Shown here: in pieces, positions 10,404 to 13,925 of the stretch | Layout of the letters: the number at the start of each line of letters is the position of its first letter | How positions within the stretch are numbered: the stretch's first letter is position 1 | Assembly: GCA_964457935.1 (NCBI GenBank) | Contig: CAYWFC010000025.1 | Span: 1 to 13,925 of the forward strand | Direction of reading: 5' to 3' | Origin: STF1-107 sp964457935 | Lineage (GTDB): Bacteria > Bacillota > Clostridia > Christensenellales > UBA1242 | DNA length: 13,925 nucleotides | Program-made: the position numbers and the translations under genes | The notes under the pieces: generated by a model | Databases searched by the model: none | What the model was told of the DNA's origin: nothing | Seen by the model: only the letters and a program-made list of their open reading frames with translations

Positions 10404-12998
10404 TTATTTCGCATCATACAATGTCACACCACATTTGACCTCTACTGGCAAGTCCACTGTCAGTTTGACAGCATTAGCCATATCAGTCTGCAATATGCGC
10501 GCCACTGCCTCTTCTTCGCCAGGATAAGTGTCTACCACCAGTTCGTCGTGTACTTGCAGTATCAGTTTACTCTTTAGATTGTCTTGTTTTAGCCTGTTGT
10601 GCACTCGCACCATAGCCAGTTTGATGATGTCGCTAGCAGTGCCTTGCAGTGGCATATTCATGGCGATGCGCTCGCCTGTACCGCGTAATATTCTATTCAT
10701 AGAGTTTATCTCAGGGATGTATCTCCTGCGGTCTAGCAGAGTGGTCGCATATCCCTTCGCTTTGGCTGTAGCTACACTATCGGTGAGATACTTCTCCACA
10801 TTAGGATATGTCTCCATATATTTCTGTATGAATTGCCCCGCCTGCTCGAACGTACAGCCTATCTGCTTGGACAGACTGTACTTGCCTATGCCATAAATAA
10901 TGCCGAAATTCACTCTTTTCGCGTTGAGACGCATCTGACCAGTCACTTCGCTCTCTGGTACATTGTATATCTTGGATGCAGTGGCAGTGTGTATGTCCCT
11001 GTCTAGTGCATTCATCATAGCCACATCCTGACTAAAGTGCGCCAGCAAGCGCAATTCTATTTGATTGTAGTCCGCATCAGTGAGTTTGCCGTTTTCAAAT
11101 GATGACACGAAGATTTTTCGCAAGTTCCTGCTCTCTTCGTCACGTATAGGCATATTCTGTAGATTAGGCTCTCGGCTACTCAGCCTGCCAGTAGACGTCA
11201 TAGTCTGCAAGAATGTAGTGTGCACCTTGCCGTCCGCCTTGACGTGTGGCAGTAGCCCCTCGAGGTATGTGGACAATATCTTGCTCAGTTTTCTGTATTT
11301 GATGATGTATGGCACTATCTCGTGCTTGCCAGATATCTCTTCTAGCACTTCTATACCAGTGCTAATTTTGCCCTTGTGCGGGATGCCGAGTTTCACGAAC
11401 AAAATATCTCCCAGTTGCTTAGGCGAATTGAGATTAAACTCTTCCCCTGCCAGTTCCATTATCTTGGCTTTGACTTGGGCTACTTCGGCCTTGTACTCAC
11501 CTATCAGCCTGTGTATCTCGTCGCGGTCCACCGCGAATCCGGTGCGCTCCATATCGAACAATACGTCCAATAATTTTATCTCTACATCATAATACAGTTT
11601 GGTCAAGTTTTGTTCGTCCATTAGTTTGATATAGTGTTCCTTCAGCGCGAAGAAATTCGCCACACTGGCGCTCTCATTCAATGAATGCGCCTTAAATATA
11701 TCTTTTTGACGGAGACTGATGTCGCTCCCTTTTGACAAATATACCGCCAGACTGATGTCAAATATATTGCCCATAGCCACGCCCATATCTGCCAGACTGT
11801 GCTTTAGCGCCTTGCCGTCATATACTATCTTAGTCACAGCGTCGTCGCCACATATGACGCGCAAATGCCCAGCAATAGTCTCGCGGTCAGCCACGTCGTC
11901 TGCCATGACGTACAAGTGCGTGCGGTCAGCGAAATGCCATTCGTTGCCGTCGTGCCCGAGCGCTATCTCAGTATTTTTGCACAATTTCTGCACCAGCATA
12001 CCCAGTTCGTCCGCACTGTCTATGCTCACATCGGACACCAATATATTCGCTAGAGCATTCGACTGAGTGTGCTCTTCTGCACCCAAAAAACTAGTCTGCT
12101 CCGCACCCGGCGCAGGCTCGACAGCTGTGTCATCGACGGAATTTTTGTCGAAAATATTCCTCTGCAGTATGGTCTTGAAGTCTAACCTCTCGAACATACT
12201 CTTCACTTTCGCATTGAACGGATATTCATACTCAAAGTCGCTCAATTCGTAGTCAAACTCCACATCTGTCACTATGGTAGCGAGTTTTTTGGACAAAAAG
12301 CACATATCTCGGTTATCCAGCAGTTTTTGGCGCAATGTATCTCTCTTCACTGTGTCGATATTGTCATAGAGATTTTCGATACTGTGATACTCACTCAGCA
12401 ATGCAGTCGCAGACTTGTCTCCCACACCCTTTACGCCGGGGATATTGTCACTAGAGTCGCCACTGAGCGCCTTGTAGTCTATGATCTGGCTAGGGGTGAG
12501 CCCCATCCACTCTTTCAGCCTAGGAGCGTCCACTTTGTCCACATTGGCCAAGCCTTTTTGCAACATCCATACAGTGGTATTGTCGTTGATTAATTGCAAT
12601 AAATCTTTGTCTCCCGATAGCAGTATAAACTCTGCATCAAACTTGCGCGTCAGTGTGCCTATCAGGTCGTCCGCCTCTATGCCGGGCTGACAGCACACAG
12701 TGATGCCCATATGCGCCAGCAATTCCTTCATGATAGGGAATTGCGACGCCAGTTCGTCCGCCATTTGCGTGCGCTGTGCTTTGTATTCGGGGTACATCTC
12801 TGTCCTAAACGTTTGCCTGCCCGAGTCAAACGCCACCATTATGTACTTCGGGCTGATATCCTTGATGAGCTTGACCAATATATTCGAGAAGCCAAATACC
12901 GCATTGCATGGTTCTCCGTTCACTGATGTCAGCTTCGGCAAGCCAAAGAACGCCCTGTTCATTATGTTATTTCCGTCTATTACCAAAAATTTTTCCAT
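10404..12998 (-). CDS. polA: DNA polymerase I
   Basis: 864 residues, the usual length. Order: 5' nuclease domain (1 to about 285, with LVIDGNN, GIEADDLIGTL, LLSGDKDLLQL and the helix-hairpin-helix SGDSSDNIPGVKGVGDKSA at 179-197); a degenerate 3'-5' exonuclease domain (about 315-490) that lacks the D-x-E pair, as in Bacillus and Thermus enzymes; then the polymerase domain. Polymerase motifs are TGRLSSREPNLQNMP (603-617), motif A ADYNQIELR with catalytic Asp643 and Asn where Ser is usual, motif B KRVNFGIIYG (694-703), and motif C QVHDEL with Asp818. It fills gaps and removes RNA primers in replication and repair. The ATG at 12998 was chosen because MEKFLVIDGN is the family N-terminus; an in-frame start at 13079 would run back through the promoter. 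Confidence 0.97.
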   Translation of the reverse strand: MEKFLVIDGNNIMNRAFFGLPKLTSVNGEPCNAVFGFSNILVKLIKDISPKYIMVAFDSGRQTFRTEMYPEYKAQRTQMADELASQFPIMKELLAHMGITVCCQPGIEADDLIGTLTRKFDAEFILLSGDKDLLQLINDNTTVWMLQKGLANVDKVDAPRLKEWMGLTPSQIIDYKALSGDSSDNIPGVKGVGDKSATALLSEYHSIENLYDNIDTVKRDTLRQKLLDNRDMCFLSKKLATIVTDVEFDYELSDFEYEYPFNAKVKSMFERLDFKTILQRNIFDKNSVDDTAVEPAPGAEQTSFLGAEEHTQSNALANILVSDVSIDSADELGMLVQKLCKNTEIALGHDGNEWHFADRTHLYVMADDVADRETIAGHLRVICGDDAVTKIVYDGKALKHSLADMGVAMGNIFDISLAVYLSKGSDISLRQKDIFKAHSLNESASVANFFALKEHYIKLMDEQNLTKLYYDVEIKLLDVLFDMERTGFAVDRDEIHRLIGEYKAEVAQVKAKIMELAGEEFNLNSPKQLGDILFVKLGIPHKGKISTGIEVLEEISGKHEIVPYIIKYRKLSKILSTYLEGLLPHVKADGKVHTTFLQTMTSTGRLSSREPNLQNMPIRDEESRNLRKIFVSSFENGKLTDADYNQIELRLLAHFSQDVAMMNALDRDIHTATASKIYNVPESEVTGQMRLNAKRVNFGIIYGIGKYSLSKQIGCTFEQAGQFIQKYMETYPNVEKYLTDSVATAKAKGYATTLLDRRRYIPEINSMNRILRGTGERIAMNMPLQGTASDIIKLAMVRVHNRLKQDNLKSKLILQVHDELVVDTYPGEEEAVARILQTDMANAVKLTVDLPVEVKCGVTLYDAK

Positions 12999-13004
12999 AT
13001 ACCT

Positions 13005-13033
13005 AGTATACCACATTTTGGCAGATATATGAA
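13005..13033 (-). promoter_or_regulatory. Extended -10 promoter for polA
   Basis: On the minus strand TGGTATACT (13013-13005) is an extended -10 element (TGn plus TATACT). A weak -35, TTCATA (13033-13028), lies 17 bases upstream. The expected start site falls within a base or two of the polA ATG at 12998, so the message would be leaderless or nearly so. Confidence 0.55.
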
Positions 13034-13046
13034 ATGATTTTGGCAC

Positions 13047-13084
13047 AAAAAAAATATTTGCTCCTACTATAAGAAGCAAATATT
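13047..13084 (-). terminator. Rho-independent terminator after the unknown gene pair
   Basis: On the minus strand a perfect 10-base stem AATATTTGCT (13084-13075) pairs with AGCAAATATT (13062-13053) across a 12-base loop, followed by a T run to 13047. It ends the minus-strand transcript coming from the right and insulates polA, whose own promoter lies just downstream. Confidence 0.88.
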
Positions 13085-13104
13085 GACCTATTTAGGTATG
13101 CTAC

Positions 13105-13647
13105 CTACCTGCATTTATTCCATTGACCCAGCACTCTCTCGTATGTAGTCAAATCAAATGGGTCAGTTTCAAACCATTCGTCGAAATTAGGTCTGTCGCC
13201 TTTGTTCAGCGCATATATGACATCGCGTTGATTGACATCAGTCCTGGTCAGCAAATACTCCAACTGCGCGTCAGACGGCATGAGATTGATGTACTTCCAG
13301 TCATAATGTGCACAATACATCCCGTCTTTGCCAGAAATCTTGATATACCCCATTTGCTCTAGTTCGCGTTCAGATTTACCGAACAATATCTTGCCTAATG
13401 CATCATGATAATGGTAGTCACACCCATAAAACACACCGTCTCTATCTAGCCAGCCAGTTTTGTAGTTTTCGTCCATCAGGATTGTGCCAGTCCAATCTAA
13501 ATCAGCCCAATTTTCCGCCCTGACACATGTCATCCCCTCATGATATTCCACACTAGGCGCACCGTAAAAATCCACTAGCCAGCGTCTACCACTGGCATAA
13601 TTCACTACCTTGTACCAGCATTTGTTATGTTTTACGAATGTTTGCAT
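13105..13647 (-). CDS. Hypothetical protein of 180 residues
   Basis: I do not recognise this family. The product is soluble, acidic and rich in aromatic residues, with no signal peptide or membrane segment. A central GWLDRDGVFYGCDYHYHDAL stretch (65-84) is followed by GKSERELEQMGYIKIS, which reads like a small alpha/beta domain; its Cys and His residues could bind a metal, but no classical motif is present. The ATG at 13647 lies 9 bases after the stop of the upstream gene, with GGGG in between as a weak ribosome-binding site, so the two form an operon. A strong terminator follows the TAG stop. Confidence 0.75.
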   Translation of the reverse strand: MQTFVKHNKCWYKVVNYASGRRWLVDFYGAPSVEYHEGMTCVRAENWADLDWTGTILMDENYKTGWLDRDGVFYGCDYHYHDALGKILFGKSERELEQMGYIKISGKDGMYCAHYDWKYINLMPSDAQLEYLLTRTDVNQRDVIYALNKGDRPNFDEWFETDPFDLTTYERVLGQWNKCR

Positions 13648-13656
13648 TGTGCGCCC

Positions 13657-13925
13657 CTACACTTTGATGAATTCCCACATTAGCGAGAATTCTGGTATGA
13701 TAGCCTTGCTGTACGGCTGTATGTCGCGCATCACATAGTGCAAGTACAGCGACTCTCCGCTGTAATTCATCTTGCCTAGCACTGCGCCAGAATAATACTT
13801 GTACAGACACACTTCGTACGCATGCACAGTGTCCACTACGAAATCAGCGCAAAATTTGTATTGATTGATGTACTTGCTCTCGCCAGCCAGCACGTGTGGC
13901 CAACTGGTGTAAGTGGTGTACTCGT
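13657..13925 (-). CDS. Hypothetical protein, C-terminal part (5' partial)
   Basis: The frame is open from the right window edge to the TAG at 13657-13659; a GTG at 13893 is just an internal codon preceded by in-frame residues (EYTTYTSWPH). The 89 visible residues are rich in Tyr and Val with no membrane segment and no motif I recognise. It precedes the 180-residue gene by 9 bases on the same strand and is probably co-transcribed with it. Confidence 0.65.
   Translation of the reverse strand, partial: EYTTYTSWPHVLAGESKYINQYKFCADFVVDTVHAYEVCLYKYYSGAVLGKMNYSGESLYLHYVMRDIQPYSKAIIPEFSLMWEFIKV

Noticed and set aside
10700..12900. Several plus-strand open frames of 60-170 codons opposite polA
   Set aside because: All lie opposite well-conserved polA domains with no ribosome-binding sites and no recognisable protein features.
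13085..13107. Short palindrome TAGGTA-TGC-TACCTA near the stop of the 180-residue gene
   Set aside because: The stem is only six bases with a three-base loop, has no T tract, and lies just before the much stronger terminator.

Overview
The window looks like part of a chromosome from a low-to-mid-GC Bacillota, most likely a clostridial lineage. This is inferred from three things: a SpoVB-type flippase followed by the YetF-like (DUF421) and DUF4363 pair, a Dlt-like acylation operon, and a polA whose proofreading domain has lost its catalytic acidic residues. No rRNA, tRNA, CRISPR array, transposase or phage structural gene was seen. No gap between genes exceeds about 220 bases.

Layout. (1) Bases 2-1753 (+) are the 3' part of a large surface protein with two similar beta-rich modules, an acidic linker, one membrane segment and a cytoplasmic coiled coil. 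It ends inside a 24-base tandem repeat and is followed by a strong terminator. (2) Bases 1972-7166 (-) are a tight five-gene operon driven by a good sigma-A promoter just upstream. In transcription order it encodes an MBOAT acyltransferase, a DltD/SGNH-like membrane-anchored protein, a DltA-like adenylating ligase, a GNAT N-acyltransferase and a DltC-like carrier protein. (3) Bases 7365-10193 (+), divergent, encode a SpoVB/MurJ-superfamily flippase, a DUF421 membrane protein and a DUF4363 protein; the last two overlap by 4 bases. A terminator-like hairpin lies in the leader of the flippase gene. (4) polA (-) fills 10404-12998 and converges on DUF4363 over a bidirectional terminator. (5) Two unrecognised genes on the minus strand fill the right end; the outer one runs off the window.

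The most interesting content is the five-gene operon. It has the logic of D-alanylation of teichoic acids: activate a carboxylic acid, load it on a carrier, pass it through an MBOAT to an extracytoplasmic SGNH protein, and attach it to an envelope polymer. It departs from dltABCD in several ways. The ligase has Ile197 and Thr269 where Bacillus DltA has the amino-group-binding Asp197 and the stereoselectivity residue Cys269. A GNAT enzyme is built into the operon. The acyl-relay motif F-x-Y-x-x-F, carried by the small protein DltX in classical systems, is the last six residues of the MBOAT itself. The SGNH protein has Asn where the catalytic Asp is expected. The MBOAT gene carries a run of nine G that could switch it on and off. 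I infer a polymer-acylation system whose substrate is not free D-alanine, perhaps an N-acylated amino acid made by the GNAT or another acid lacking an alpha-amino group.

A second theme is short tandem repeats that start inside the last codons of plus-strand genes, span the stop codon and run into the 3' untranslated region. It occurs with three unrelated repeat sequences (near 1697, 8855 and 10182). Further repeats sit next to or overlap the terminators at 1830-1914 and 10298-10402.
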